Shown: piece by piece, positions 52,355 through 60,815 of the stretch | Position numbering within the stretch: position 1 is the stretch's first letter | Layout of the letters: each line of letters starts with the position of its first letter | From: Spirobacillus cienkowskii | GTDB lineage: Bacteria > Bdellovibrionota_B > Oligoflexia > Silvanigrellales > Silvanigrellaceae | DNA length: 64,000 nucleotides | Direction of reading: 5' to 3' | NCBI RefSeq assembly: GCF_037081835.1 | Contig: NZ_CP146516.1 | Location: forward strand, 1,263,501-1,327,500 | The notes under the pieces: generated by a model | Seen by the model: the letters and a program-made list of their open reading frames with translations, nothing else | The model's database searches: none | What the model was told of the DNA's origin: nothing | Program-made: the position numbers and the translations under genes

Positions 52355-53212
52355 ATGACTATCAATGACATTCACCTTGAGCATCTCGGAAGATTATCTT
52401 ATAACGTGTTTCTTTCTCTTATTGTCTCTGTGTTGATGTATTTTTTAGCGTATTGGATAATACGTGGAGTTCGTAAATCAAACACCAAAGTTAGAAAAAT
52501 AGATCCAACTCTGCTTCCCATAACCGTTACTATTATAAAATATGCAGCATTCATAATTAGTGTTTTAATAATTTTAAATATATTCGGAGCCAACACCAAT
52601 GGAATTATTGCATTTTTGGGAACTGCTGGCTTAGGAATTGCGTTAGCTTTAAAAGATACATTACAAAATATTGCATCTGGTATTATGTTAATTTTTTTGA
52701 GACCTTTTAAAGTTAACGATTATATTGAATGTGGTAGTAATAGTGGTACTGTGCAAGAAATCAATCTTTTTACTACAACGTTAAAAACTGGGGATGGTTT
52801 GTTTTTATTTGTGCCAAATAACTTACTATGGAATTCTGCAATTAAAAACTATACTCGCAATGGTACGCGTAGACTTGATTTTGTGATAGGGATTGCTTAT
52901 AAAAATCAAGTAGAAGACGCACGTTCCATACTAAATAAACTTGCCGATTTAGATGGTCGAATTTTGAAAGATCCATCTCCCATCATTGTTGTAAATTCTT
53001 TAACTGATAATTCTGTTAACTTAATGTTAAGATGTTGGATCCCTGTTGATAATTATTGGGACGTCAATTTTTACTTACAAAAAACAGTCAAAGAGCAATT
53101 TCATGATGCAGGGATTTCTATTCCTTTTCCACAACGAGACATCCATTTGCATATCGTTAATGAAAAAAATAGCAATGCAAACGATATCAATACCATTAAA
53201 GCATTGATGTAA
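52355..53212 (+). CDS. MscS-family mechanosensitive channel
   Basis: The 285-residue protein is close in length to E. coli MscS (286). About residues 15-40 and 60-80 are membrane helices. The pore-lining third helix is GLGIALALKDTLQNIASGI, followed by the conserved cytoplasmic beta-domain start FLRPFKVNDYIECG and NNLLWNSAIKNYTRN. The C-terminal alpha/beta domain ends with FPQRDIHLHIV. It should open under membrane tension to release osmolytes in hypo-osmotic shock. AAGGAAGT lies upstream of the ATG. Confidence 0.94.
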   Translation: MTINDIHLEHLGRLSYNVFLSLIVSVLMYFLAYWIIRGVRKSNTKVRKIDPTLLPITVTIIKYAAFIISVLIILNIFGANTNGIIAFLGTAGLGIALALKDTLQNIASGIMLIFLRPFKVNDYIECGSNSGTVQEINLFTTTLKTGDGLFLFVPNNLLWNSAIKNYTRNGTRRLDFVIGIAYKNQVEDARSILNKLADLDGRILKDPSPIIVVNSLTDNSVNLMLRCWIPVDNYWDVNFYLQKTVKEQFHDAGISIPFPQRDIHLHIVNEKNSNANDINTIKALM

Positions 53213-53250
53213 TTTTTTATAAAAAAGTATTTATTTATAGTGAATATCGT

Positions 53251-54642
53251 ATGACTAATGATATTAATAATAAGCAGTTTTTTTTTCAAAATAATAGTAA
53301 TATTCAAACTAAATCAGTTCGTATTGCTTATAAAAGTTATCATGAAGAGTGGCAAAAAAAAGTTCATATTCCTGGCTCTAAAAGCTTTACCAATCGCGCC
53401 ATTGTGCTTGCAGGAATGAGTTCTAAACCTACAACATTAAATGGTTGTTTGTTTGCAGAAGATACTTTTTGGGGTTTGCAAGCATTGAGAATACTTGGAT
53501 TTACCATTGAAATTGATGAAGATAAAAATTCTGTCAGACTCACTCCGCCTTTACACTTTACAGGCTCAGAGTTTAAAATTTTTCTTGGCAAAGCGGGTAC
53601 CCTTGCGAGATTTTTTCCCGCTGTCATATTAAATTGGCAAAACACATTTTCTAGTTTTCCAGAAATTAAGGTCTATTGTGATGCTCATGATCAATTAAAA
53701 TCAAGACCTTTAGAACCATTAATTTCTGCATTAACAATGCTAAATGCAAAGATTTCTGACATACGGCTTCCTTTTATAATTTCTTCTAGCCATTTGATGG
53801 GATCCTGTGAAATAGGAGGCGAAATTTCTGGGCAATTTTTAAGTGGTTTGCTACTTTCAGCATGCGCTTCACAAAATTCTATTTGTATTAAACGAATCAA
53901 TAAGCTTGTACAGCCAAATTATATTAACATGACGCTCTCAACCATAGAAGCGTTTGGCGGAAACATTAATTATGATAAAGATCTTAATAGTTTTATCGTG
54001 CATCCTGTTCGTAATTTAGGAGTGGATACCTACTCTGTAGAAGCCGATGCATCCACCTGTTGTTATTTTATTGCAGCAGCATTTTTACATAATTTTTCTT
54101 TGCATATTGAGAATATAGGTCATAATACACTTCAACCCGACTATAAATTTATTGAAACATTAAAAATATTAGGCGCTCAAATCATATCAACTGAAACAGC
54201 AACAACAGTTTATCGTAGAAATAATATACAAAAAATTACAGGAAATTTTTCTTTTGATTTATCAAACTTTAGTGATCAAACATTAACCTTGGCTGTGGTG
54301 GCTTTATTTTCTGATTTACCAATTGAAATTTATGGGATAGCGCATATTCGTTTTCATGAATGTGATAGAATCGCCTGTTTAGTTGCCAATATAAAAAATT
54401 TAAATTTAAAAATTGAAGAATATCATGATCGTATTATTGTGTATCCAATTAAAAATAATTTTCATGAAATTAAAGGTGAATGGAAAACGTGGAATGATCA
54501 CCGTTTTGTGATGGCTGGATTTTTAATTGCTTCAATGTGTGAAAGTGTTAGTATTTTAGAGCCATCTTGCGTTGAAAAAACGTGTCCACGTTTTTTTGAG
54601 CTTGTTCAACAATTAGGCTTTCAAATATCTTTTAACTCATAG
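53251..54642 (+). CDS. aroA: 5-enolpyruvylshikimate-3-phosphate synthase, divergent
   Basis: EPSP synthase makes EPSP from shikimate-3-phosphate and PEP. Among 463 residues, the substrate Lys and Arg lie in GSKSFTNRAIVLAG. The PEP-loop is LGKAGTLARF, where most enzymes have LGNAGTAMRP, so the Asn, Ala, Met and Pro positions differ. The DQLKSRPLEPL segment, ADASTCCYFIAAA with the catalytic Asp and HECDRIACL with the catalytic Glu follow; these correspond to usual DxSSASYF and KESDR. WNDHRFVMAG is near the C-terminus. It is first of an aroA-aroC-aroB cluster, with only weak Shine-Dalgarno signals. The fold assignment is firm, the kinetics unknown. Confidence 0.92.
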   Translation: MTNDINNKQFFFQNNSNIQTKSVRIAYKSYHEEWQKKVHIPGSKSFTNRAIVLAGMSSKPTTLNGCLFAEDTFWGLQALRILGFTIEIDEDKNSVRLTPPLHFTGSEFKIFLGKAGTLARFFPAVILNWQNTFSSFPEIKVYCDAHDQLKSRPLEPLISALTMLNAKISDIRLPFIISSSHLMGSCEIGGEISGQFLSGLLLSACASQNSICIKRINKLVQPNYINMTLSTIEAFGGNINYDKDLNSFIVHPVRNLGVDTYSVEADASTCCYFIAAAFLHNFSLHIENIGHNTLQPDYKFIETLKILGAQIISTETATTVYRRNNIQKITGNFSFDLSNFSDQTLTLAVVALFSDLPIEIYGIAHIRFHECDRIACLVANIKNLNLKIEEYHDRIIVYPIKNNFHEIKGEWKTWNDHRFVMAGFLIASMCESVSILEPSCVEKTCPRFFELVQQLGFQISFNS

Positions 54643-54662
54643 ATAAGGCATTTAAAGATAAC

Positions 54663-55760
54663 ATGGGAAATACATTTGGAAATCTATTTCGAGTCACAAC
54701 GTTTGGTGAATCCCATGGCGTTGCACTCGGCTGTGTGGTTGATGGCTGTCCTGCTGGAATTTCATTAAATACAGATATTATTCAAGCTTTTTTAAATAGA
54801 AGAAAACCAGGACAAAGTATTTATACCACGCAACGCGCTGAAAGCGATTTGTGTGAAATTGTGTCAGGATTAGAATCTGGTGTCACTCTTGGAAGTCCAA
54901 TTGCGATAATAATTCGCAATAATGATAAAAAAACTAATGACTATAATGATTTAGCAAACATATTTCGACCAGGACATGCTGATTTTACCACTTTTGTAAA
55001 ATATGGAATTGTTGCACAAAGCGGAGGTGGACGTGCAAGCGCGCGAGAAACTGTTGGTAGAGTTGCTGCAGCAGCAGTGGCAAAAGCATTTGTGCAAACA
55101 TTTTATTCAAACTTAGATGCTGTTGCCTGGGTTGATCGAATTGTAGACATTCAAGCTAAAGTTAATATTGAAACATTAACGCAAGAAAATGTAGAAGAGA
55201 GCTTAATTCGATGTCCAGATAAAAACGCAGCCGACAAGATGCAACAAAAGATTTTAGCAGCCAAAGCAGATGGAGATTCTTTAGGAGGAGTGGTGCGCTG
55301 CATTGCCAAACACATTCCAAAAGGACTTGGAGAGCCTGTTTTTAATAAGTTTGAAGCAGAATTGGCAAGAGCTATGCTTAGTCTTCCGGCAAGCAAAAGT
55401 TTTGAGATGGGCAATGGCCTTGCTGCGACGTATTTATGCGGTAGTGAAAATAATGATTTTTTTACTAAGGACAATGATGAAGATGTGGTGACTCAAACCA
55501 ATCGTTGTGGAGGAATTCAAGGTGGAATTTCTAATGGAATGCCTATAGATTTTTGTGTCGGATTTAAACCTGTTTCTACAATATTTAAGGCGCAAAAAAC
55601 TTTGAATAAAAATTTTGAAGAAGTCAAATTTATTCCACAGGCAGGCCGCCATGACCCTTGTGTGTTACCAAGAGCTGTTCCTTTAGTTGAGGCGATGTTT
55701 TGGCTTGTGCTTGCAGATTTTATTTTAAAAAATCAGGCATATAAATTTAAGAAATTTTAA
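54663..55760 (+). CDS. aroC: Chorismate synthase
   Basis: This FMN-dependent enzyme converts EPSP to chorismate, the branch-point for aromatic amino acids and folate. At 365 residues it has the normal length. Conserved segments are FRVTTFGESHG, RRKPGQSIYTTQRAESD, PGHADFTTFVKYG, GGGRASARETVGRVAAAA and GRHDPCVLPRAVPLVEAM. It follows aroA by 20 bp and precedes aroB by 2 bp, so these are almost certainly one transcript. Confidence 0.97.
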   Translation: MGNTFGNLFRVTTFGESHGVALGCVVDGCPAGISLNTDIIQAFLNRRKPGQSIYTTQRAESDLCEIVSGLESGVTLGSPIAIIIRNNDKKTNDYNDLANIFRPGHADFTTFVKYGIVAQSGGGRASARETVGRVAAAAVAKAFVQTFYSNLDAVAWVDRIVDIQAKVNIETLTQENVEESLIRCPDKNAADKMQQKILAAKADGDSLGGVVRCIAKHIPKGLGEPVFNKFEAELARAMLSLPASKSFEMGNGLAATYLCGSENNDFFTKDNDEDVVTQTNRCGGIQGGISNGMPIDFCVGFKPVSTIFKAQKTLNKNFEEVKFIPQAGRHDPCVLPRAVPLVEAMFWLVLADFILKNQAYKFKKF

Positions 55761-55762
55761 CA

Positions 55763-57019
55763 ATGATTGATAATGCTTTTATTCAATTTTTTGATGAATT
55801 AAAAAACATTTTAAATAGATTTTTTAAACTTGGTTATACAAGATTTTCTGTTCCAAAAAAAGAAATTAGCGACAGAGATGAGGCGTACCAACTTGCGTGT
55901 CAAATATATAAAAGAGGTTTTATTTCTTTTTTAGATAAAAATGAAAAGAAATCTCATGATGAAATTTCTTTTTTAAATACTTCCAATTTTATTATAAAGC
56001 TAAATTCTCAAAAAAAAGATGAACTGTTTTTAATTATTGATAAAAATTTTTTAACTTTGCACGAAGATTTTAATGATGCTATTAAAAATTTTAATTTTAT
56101 TATTTTTGAATCGCAGGAAAGTAACAAAACTCTTGAAACCGTATTTGATTTGATGCAAAAAATACAACCAAAAGTGCAAACAATTTATGCTATTGGTGGT
56201 GGAATTATTCTTGATCTTGTTGGCTTTACTTGTAAGCTATTAAATAAAGAAGTTGTATATGTTCCTACAACTATTCTTGCAGCGGTAGATGCTTGTATTG
56301 GCGGAAAAACGAGTGTTAATTATTTGCCTTATGGAAAAAATCAAATTGGTTTTTTTTCTCAACCTAAGGAAATTTTATTTGTTCCACAGTTTTTTGAAAC
56401 TTTGCCCTTTCATGAAAAAATTTCTGGTTTAGGCGAAGCTTTAAAGCACTCATGGATTTTTGGTACTTTCTTAGAAGATTTTTATATATTTGAAAAAATT
56501 TATACAGAAACAGCATCCTTAGATGATTTCAAAAGCTTAATATTAAAGAATATTAAGTATAAAACTTTTATCACTCAAGAAGATCCTTTAGAGCTAACTT
56601 CGTTTAGAAGCATCCTTAACTTTGGGCACACATTTGCACACTTCTTAGAGAGTATCTGCATACAATCTAAAAATTATTCTATTCCTCATGGAATAGCTGT
56701 ATTGTATGGAATTCAATTTTTATTATCAGCAAATTTAATTAACTGGCCAAAGTCTATCAGTAATTATAAATATTTGATAAATTCAATTTGTAAAAATTTT
56801 TCGATTCCTATTCATAAAAAAATAACTGTTCATGATATTGAATTTTATCTCAATCAAGATAAAAAAAACTCACATAGTCATGAAATAACTTTAATACTTC
56901 CTGAATACGGGATACTCAATGAAAAAAATGACAAAAGTCAAGTTACCAATTGTATTAAAAGATATTCAACAAACGCGGTAGCTTTTCAAATGCTAGAGTT
57001 CATGAAGTCTTTTGAGTAA
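55763..57019 (+). CDS. aroB: 3-dehydroquinate synthase-family protein
   Basis: AroB cyclises DAHP to 3-dehydroquinate using NAD and a metal. The 418-residue protein shows YAIGGGIILDLVGFTCKLL, VYVPTTILAAVDACIGGKTSVNY, YGKNQIGFFSQPKEILF, SGLGEALKHSW and the metal site in NFGHTFAHFLE. These match AroB motifs (GGGVVGDLAGF, VPTTLLAQVDSSVGGKTGVN, GLAEVIKYG) with some substitutions. It is longer than usual (about 360) because of an N-terminal region of about 130 residues poorly conserved with AroB. Context next to aroA and aroC supports the shikimate role, although other sugar-phosphate cyclases share this fold. Confidence 0.9.
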   Translation: MIDNAFIQFFDELKNILNRFFKLGYTRFSVPKKEISDRDEAYQLACQIYKRGFISFLDKNEKKSHDEISFLNTSNFIIKLNSQKKDELFLIIDKNFLTLHEDFNDAIKNFNFIIFESQESNKTLETVFDLMQKIQPKVQTIYAIGGGIILDLVGFTCKLLNKEVVYVPTTILAAVDACIGGKTSVNYLPYGKNQIGFFSQPKEILFVPQFFETLPFHEKISGLGEALKHSWIFGTFLEDFYIFEKIYTETASLDDFKSLILKNIKYKTFITQEDPLELTSFRSILNFGHTFAHFLESICIQSKNYSIPHGIAVLYGIQFLLSANLINWPKSISNYKYLINSICKNFSIPIHKKITVHDIEFYLNQDKKNSHSHEITLILPEYGILNEKNDKSQVTNCIKRYSTNAVAFQMLEFMKSFE

Positions 57020-57142
57020 ACAAATTGTCAAATAGTTACCACCCAGAAAATATTTTTCCGATTTAATCTTGAATTCATAAAGAGCATTTGTAAAACTTGC
57101 AAATAGGTCATTGAGTTCAACATTTTAAAAAAGGAAAATAAC

Positions 57143-57697
57143 ATGGATCCTCGTCCAGCACGTATGCCATGGCTTGCACCATATTTAGCAGTTAAGAATC
57201 TCGATCGCTCAGTGGATTTTTATTCTAAAGCCTTTGGTTTTAAAGCTAAAGGAATGAAAGATAATTATGGGCAAATCAGTCATATGAACTTTTTTCATAA
57301 AAATACAGTTCTTTTTATGCTACATCCTGAAGGAAGTGCTGGCAATCCATCTCGATCGCCTTCAACGTTGAATGTCAACGCTTCGCAATCTTTTTATGTA
57401 TTTGTTGATAATGTCGATAAAGTTTATGAAAAAGCAATATCAAATGGTGCCAGAAGTGTGATGTCGCCAGAGGATACATACTGGGGCGATAGAGTGTGTT
57501 CTGTGGTTGATTTGGATGGCTATTCATGGTCATTTGCAAAATATCTTAAATCAAAGGCACCAGCAAAAAAGAAGAAAACGACTAAAAAAACAGGAACAAA
57601 GAAGACAACTAAAAAATCTCCAGCAAAAAAGAAGAAGACAACTAAAAAAGCCACCAAAAAAACAATAAAAAAGAAGACAAAGTCAAAAAAGAAATAG
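57143..57697 (+). CDS. Glyoxalase/VOC-fold protein with a Lys-rich histone-like tail
   Basis: Of 184 residues, about 1-135 form a vicinal-oxygen-chelate (glyoxalase/bleomycin-resistance) domain: WLAPYLAVKNLDRSVDFYSK, NTVLFMLHPEG, FVDNVDKVYEKAISNGA and DRVCSVVDLDGYSWSFA. It resembles PhnB/YdfO-like VOC proteins of unknown substrate. About 137-184 are almost all Lys, Thr, Ala and Pro, with AKKKKTTKK-type repeats like the tails of histone H1 or Alg-P-like proteins, so they should bind DNA or RNA, or other polyanions. I have not seen this combination often. AAGGAAAA lies before the ATG. The tail is coded by near-repetitive AAG/AAA codons with ACT/ACA/ACG. Confidence 0.85.
   Translation: MDPRPARMPWLAPYLAVKNLDRSVDFYSKAFGFKAKGMKDNYGQISHMNFFHKNTVLFMLHPEGSAGNPSRSPSTLNVNASQSFYVFVDNVDKVYEKAISNGARSVMSPEDTYWGDRVCSVVDLDGYSWSFAKYLKSKAPAKKKKTTKKTGTKKTTKKSPAKKKKTTKKATKKTIKKKTKSKKK
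57558..57694 (+). repeat. Lys-rich coding repeat in the VOC protein
   Basis: The DNA encodes recurrent units such as CCAGCAAAAAAGAAGAA followed by ACGACTAAAAAA (57563-57605 and 57620-57650). It is a purine-rich, repetitive stretch prone to length change by slippage. Confidence 0.7.
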
Positions 57698-57699
57698 TT

Positions 57700-58581
57700 T
57701 TAGGCTTGAATATTTTTTCTTAAAAAGTTGTAGCGAGTTTGAAAGACAAGCGCAAGATTTATAGCAAAACTTTTGGAAAATTGCTTAAACCATTCTTGTG
57801 CATTAAAATTATTTGGAAAGTTTGGTAAATTTTTAAATGATTTTTTTTCAAAATTATATTTAAACCCACCGTATGTGACTTCTCTGCCCGACTGTGGATC
57901 AAAAGTTAATACAATGCATGTGACTTCATTGCATTGGCACTGTGGATTGACACAATAAAGATCGTCCATTGCAAAAACAGTATTGCTCATCATTCTTTCA
58001 ATATTTCCAGAAAACGGAAATGCCGCCTGGTAAGGAATTAGGGCTGACTTATTTTGCTTTTTAGGAAGTCTTTCTTTCCATTGCTCGTCTGCAAAGTCTG
58101 GTATGAATGACACAAAAGGTTGTCTGAGGTGAGACTGTAGGTTACCTTTCATCAGAGTTTCAATGGCATTTTTGAGTTCAGCATATTCTTTATCACTTAA
58201 AATTAAAGCATGGCTGTTTTGTGGATTGATATTTCCTGATCCCTCTTCATTTAAAGTCGTGTGAACTTCTCTTGAATCAGCAATTTTGGTAACAGTTTGG
58301 TTTGTGATATTGAGTTCGACCGTGATGCCTATAACATTAGATTTTTGGGTGTTTTCCATGTTTGCAAGACTTGCAAGCATTTTGGATTTGAGTTGATTTT
58401 TGAAAGGAGTTAATTTTAAAATTAAAGTACAATTTTCTGCAAAATTGAGAGCTTCGTCAACAGATTCAATTTGTTTAGGAAATAGTAAAACTCCTTCTAC
58501 AGAAAAATATTGCTCATTCCAATAAATACGATTGGCTTCGTTAGCATTAAGATTGAGAGGCATAAAAATAAAGTTTTGCAT
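57700..58581 (-). CDS. Hypothetical protein with a Cys cluster
   Basis: From the ATG at 58581 (GGAGC six bases upstream) it has 293 residues; earlier in-frame Met codons are less well supported. It has no signal peptide. The central/C-terminal part contains DDLYCVNPQCQCNEVTC, a dense C-x4-C-x-C-x4-C cluster likely to bind a metal, similar to short Cys-rich motifs of SEC-C-like proteins. The rest (for example LILKLTPFKNQLKSKM and RQPFVSFIPDF) has no recognised family. It is convergent with the VOC gene, separated by 2 bp. Confidence 0.65.
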   Translation of the reverse strand: MQNFIFMPLNLNANEANRIYWNEQYFSVEGVLLFPKQIESVDEALNFAENCTLILKLTPFKNQLKSKMLASLANMENTQKSNVIGITVELNITNQTVTKIADSREVHTTLNEEGSGNINPQNSHALILSDKEYAELKNAIETLMKGNLQSHLRQPFVSFIPDFADEQWKERLPKKQNKSALIPYQAAFPFSGNIERMMSNTVFAMDDLYCVNPQCQCNEVTCIVLTFDPQSGREVTYGGFKYNFEKKSFKNLPNFPNNFNAQEWFKQFSKSFAINLALVFQTRYNFLRKNIQA

Positions 58582-58786
58582 AAAAAGCTCCATGAAAAAG
58601 TTTACACCTGATTCAGGTAACAAATTTAAGTTTTTACTGCAAGTTATAGATAAATGACTCAAACTCAGATTTTCTAGAAAAATTAAGTATTTAATAGGAA
58701 AAACTTGCTAATTATATTTTTGTTATTGTTTGCTTTACAAATTTATGCATTAAGATATTTTTATATATAATATGGAGAATATTATT

Positions 58787-59569
58787 ATGTCTTCAATAAT
58801 GCCATTAATTTTTATTGGGCATGGATCCCCTAAAAATGCTATTTTAGAAAATAATTATGTTAAAAAAATTAAACATTTTGGAAAAACATTGATACAAAAT
58901 GTAAACACAATTGTTTGTATTTCTGCACATTGGAATACAGAAGGTGTCTGGATAAGTGGAGCAGAAAAATTAAATACAATTTATGATTTTTCTGGATTTC
59001 CAGAAGATCTATATAAAATCAAATACGAGCCAAAAGGAAATAAAGAACTCGCATTAAAAATTAAAAATATGCTTTTAGATTATGAAGTTTCAATAGACGA
59101 AAAACGAGGAATTGATCATGGCGCCTGGAGCGTTCTTATGCATTTGTATCCAGATGCTAGAATTCCTGTTATTCAATTAAGTTTAAACTTAAATTTTAAG
59201 ACTGCCGATCATTATAAAATGGCACAATTGCTCAAGCCATTAAGAAATGAAGGCATATTATTTATAGGAAGTGGCAATATTGTTCATTCTTTTTTTTCGT
59301 TTAGTCCTGAAGAAAATGCTGCAACTCCTGATTGGGCAAGAGATTTTGATAATAATATTAAAACAGCTCTAAAAAATCGGGATCACAATTCAATAATAAG
59401 ATATCGAAGAATATTTGGAAAAAATGCAAAAAAATCAGTACCTACTGAAGAGCATTTTTTACCACTTATTTATATTATTGGACTCCAAGAAAAGGAAGAA
59501 AATGTGAATTTTATTTATGAAGAATTTCAGAATGCTTCAATGTCAATGCTCAGTTTTATCATACAGTAA
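58787..59569 (+). CDS. LigB/DODA-family dioxygenase, YgiD-like
   Basis: The 260-residue protein resembles YgiD/4,5-DOPA-extradiol-dioxygenase enzymes, which use a non-haem metal. Landmarks are FIGHGSPKNA with the first His, SAHWNTEGVWIS with the second His, DFSGFPEDLYKIKY, GIDHGAWSVLMHLYP and GSGNIVHSFF. Most relatives have unknown substrates in bacteria. The start at 58787 has GGAG upstream overlapping an alternative ATG at 58772. It is followed by pirin and Ogt genes on the same strand with gaps of 23 bases each, suggesting a transcription unit. Confidence 0.88.
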   Translation: MSSIMPLIFIGHGSPKNAILENNYVKKIKHFGKTLIQNVNTIVCISAHWNTEGVWISGAEKLNTIYDFSGFPEDLYKIKYEPKGNKELALKIKNMLLDYEVSIDEKRGIDHGAWSVLMHLYPDARIPVIQLSLNLNFKTADHYKMAQLLKPLRNEGILFIGSGNIVHSFFSFSPEENAATPDWARDFDNNIKTALKNRDHNSIIRYRRIFGKNAKKSVPTEEHFLPLIYIIGLQEKEENVNFIYEEFQNASMSMLSFIIQ

Positions 59570-59592
59570 ACAATATTTAAGCAGGCTTAATT

Positions 59593-60291
59593 ATGAAAAT
59601 TGTCAGAAAAAGTTCAGAAAGAGGGAGTGCTGAATTTGGTTGGCTGCATGCAAAATACACATTTTCATTTGGTGAATTCTATGACTCTAAAAATATGGGA
59701 TTTAGAAAACTGCGTGTATTAAATGAAGATAAAGTTGAACCAAGTAAAGGATTTCCAACCCATGGTCATAAAAATATGGAGATTGTAACATATATTTTAT
59801 CTGGAGTGCTTGAGCATAAAGATAGTATGGAAAATAGTGCGATTATTTCTGCGGGTGAAGTGCAGGTGATGAGCGCAGGAAGTGGTGTTCGGCATAGCGA
59901 ATTCAATCATTCAGATACGGAAATCGTGCACCTATTACAAATTTGGATTGAATCTGCAGTTATAAATCAAGAGCCAAGTTATCAACAAAAAAGTTTTTTA
60001 CATTCAAAAGAAAAATTAACCTTAATTGTTTCGCCTAATGGAGAAAGAGAATCCTTAACAATTAAGCAAGATGTAAAAATTTATCAGGGAATGTTATTGG
60101 AAAATCAAGATTTTCAGTATAAAATCAAAACAGAAAGGCATGCTTGGATACAAATAGCCAAAGGAAGTCTTTTTATTGATGATTCTTTAGAAGTATTTCA
60201 AGGTGACGGTATTGCCATCACAGAAGGTGATATTATTAAATTTTCTACTAAAAATAGTGTTTGTCAATTTTTAATTTTTGATCTTCCCTAG
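59593..60291 (+). CDS. Pirin-family bicupin protein
   Basis: The 232-residue protein is a YhhW-like pirin, a metal-binding bicupin; some members cleave quercetin. The metal ligands are seen in PTHGHKNMEIVTYILSG (two His) and SGVRHSEFNHS (His and Glu). The second cupin half (about 150-230) is degenerate, as in the family. A cytoplasmic redox-sensing or enzymatic role is possible, but nothing in the context decides it. Confidence 0.92.
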   Translation: MKIVRKSSERGSAEFGWLHAKYTFSFGEFYDSKNMGFRKLRVLNEDKVEPSKGFPTHGHKNMEIVTYILSGVLEHKDSMENSAIISAGEVQVMSAGSGVRHSEFNHSDTEIVHLLQIWIESAVINQEPSYQQKSFLHSKEKLTLIVSPNGERESLTIKQDVKIYQGMLLENQDFQYKIKTERHAWIQIAKGSLFIDDSLEVFQGDGIAITEGDIIKFSTKNSVCQFLIFDLP

Positions 60292-60314
60292 TTTTTAAAT
60301 TTTAAGGATAATAA

Positions 60315-60815
60315 ATGTATTATTTAGTTTCAAAATGTAAATTTGGAAACATTGCGATAGCATTTGAAAATAATAAGTTAAATGCATTAATTTTTTCTGA
60401 TTCTGAAGATGATATTTTAAAAAATTTATCTTGTATTATGTCTGAAAATAATTTAATTATTTCTAATAATAAAAATGATATAATATGGTTTCAAGAAATT
60501 ATTAATTCTATTGAATATCCAACAAATGTTTGCCCTGTTTCTATAAATTTAAATGGAACAGAATTTCAAAAAAAAGTTTGGAATAATTTGATTGAAATTC
60601 CATATGGTAAAACAATGAGTTATTCTAAACTAGCAGCTAAAATTGGGAATAAAAATGCGACTAGAGCTGTAGCTAGAGCATGTGCTTCAAATAAAATTGC
60701 ATATTTTATTCCATGCCACAGAGTGATTGCAAGTAATGGTAAATTGTCTGGATATCGCTGGGGCATTAATACAAAGCAGGCATTATTAAAACACGAGGCT
60801 AAAATATTATCTTAA
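60315..60815 (+). CDS. ogt: Methylated-DNA-protein cysteine methyltransferase
   Basis: This suicide enzyme moves a methyl group from O6-methylguanine to itself. The 166-residue protein has the N-terminal partial ribonuclease-like domain and the catalytic domain with GTEFQKKVWNNLIEIPYGKT, the DNA-reading helix with NATRAVARACASNKIAYFI, the active-site Cys in PCHRVI and SGYRWGINTKQALLKHE. AAGGATAATA lies before the ATG. The stop overlaps the convergent LRR gene by nine bases. It lacks the Ada regulatory part, so it is not inducible by itself. Confidence 0.96.
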   Translation: MYYLVSKCKFGNIAIAFENNKLNALIFSDSEDDILKNLSCIMSENNLIISNNKNDIIWFQEIINSIEYPTNVCPVSINLNGTEFQKKVWNNLIEIPYGKTMSYSKLAAKIGNKNATRAVARACASNKIAYFIPCHRVIASNGKLSGYRWGINTKQALLKHEAKILS

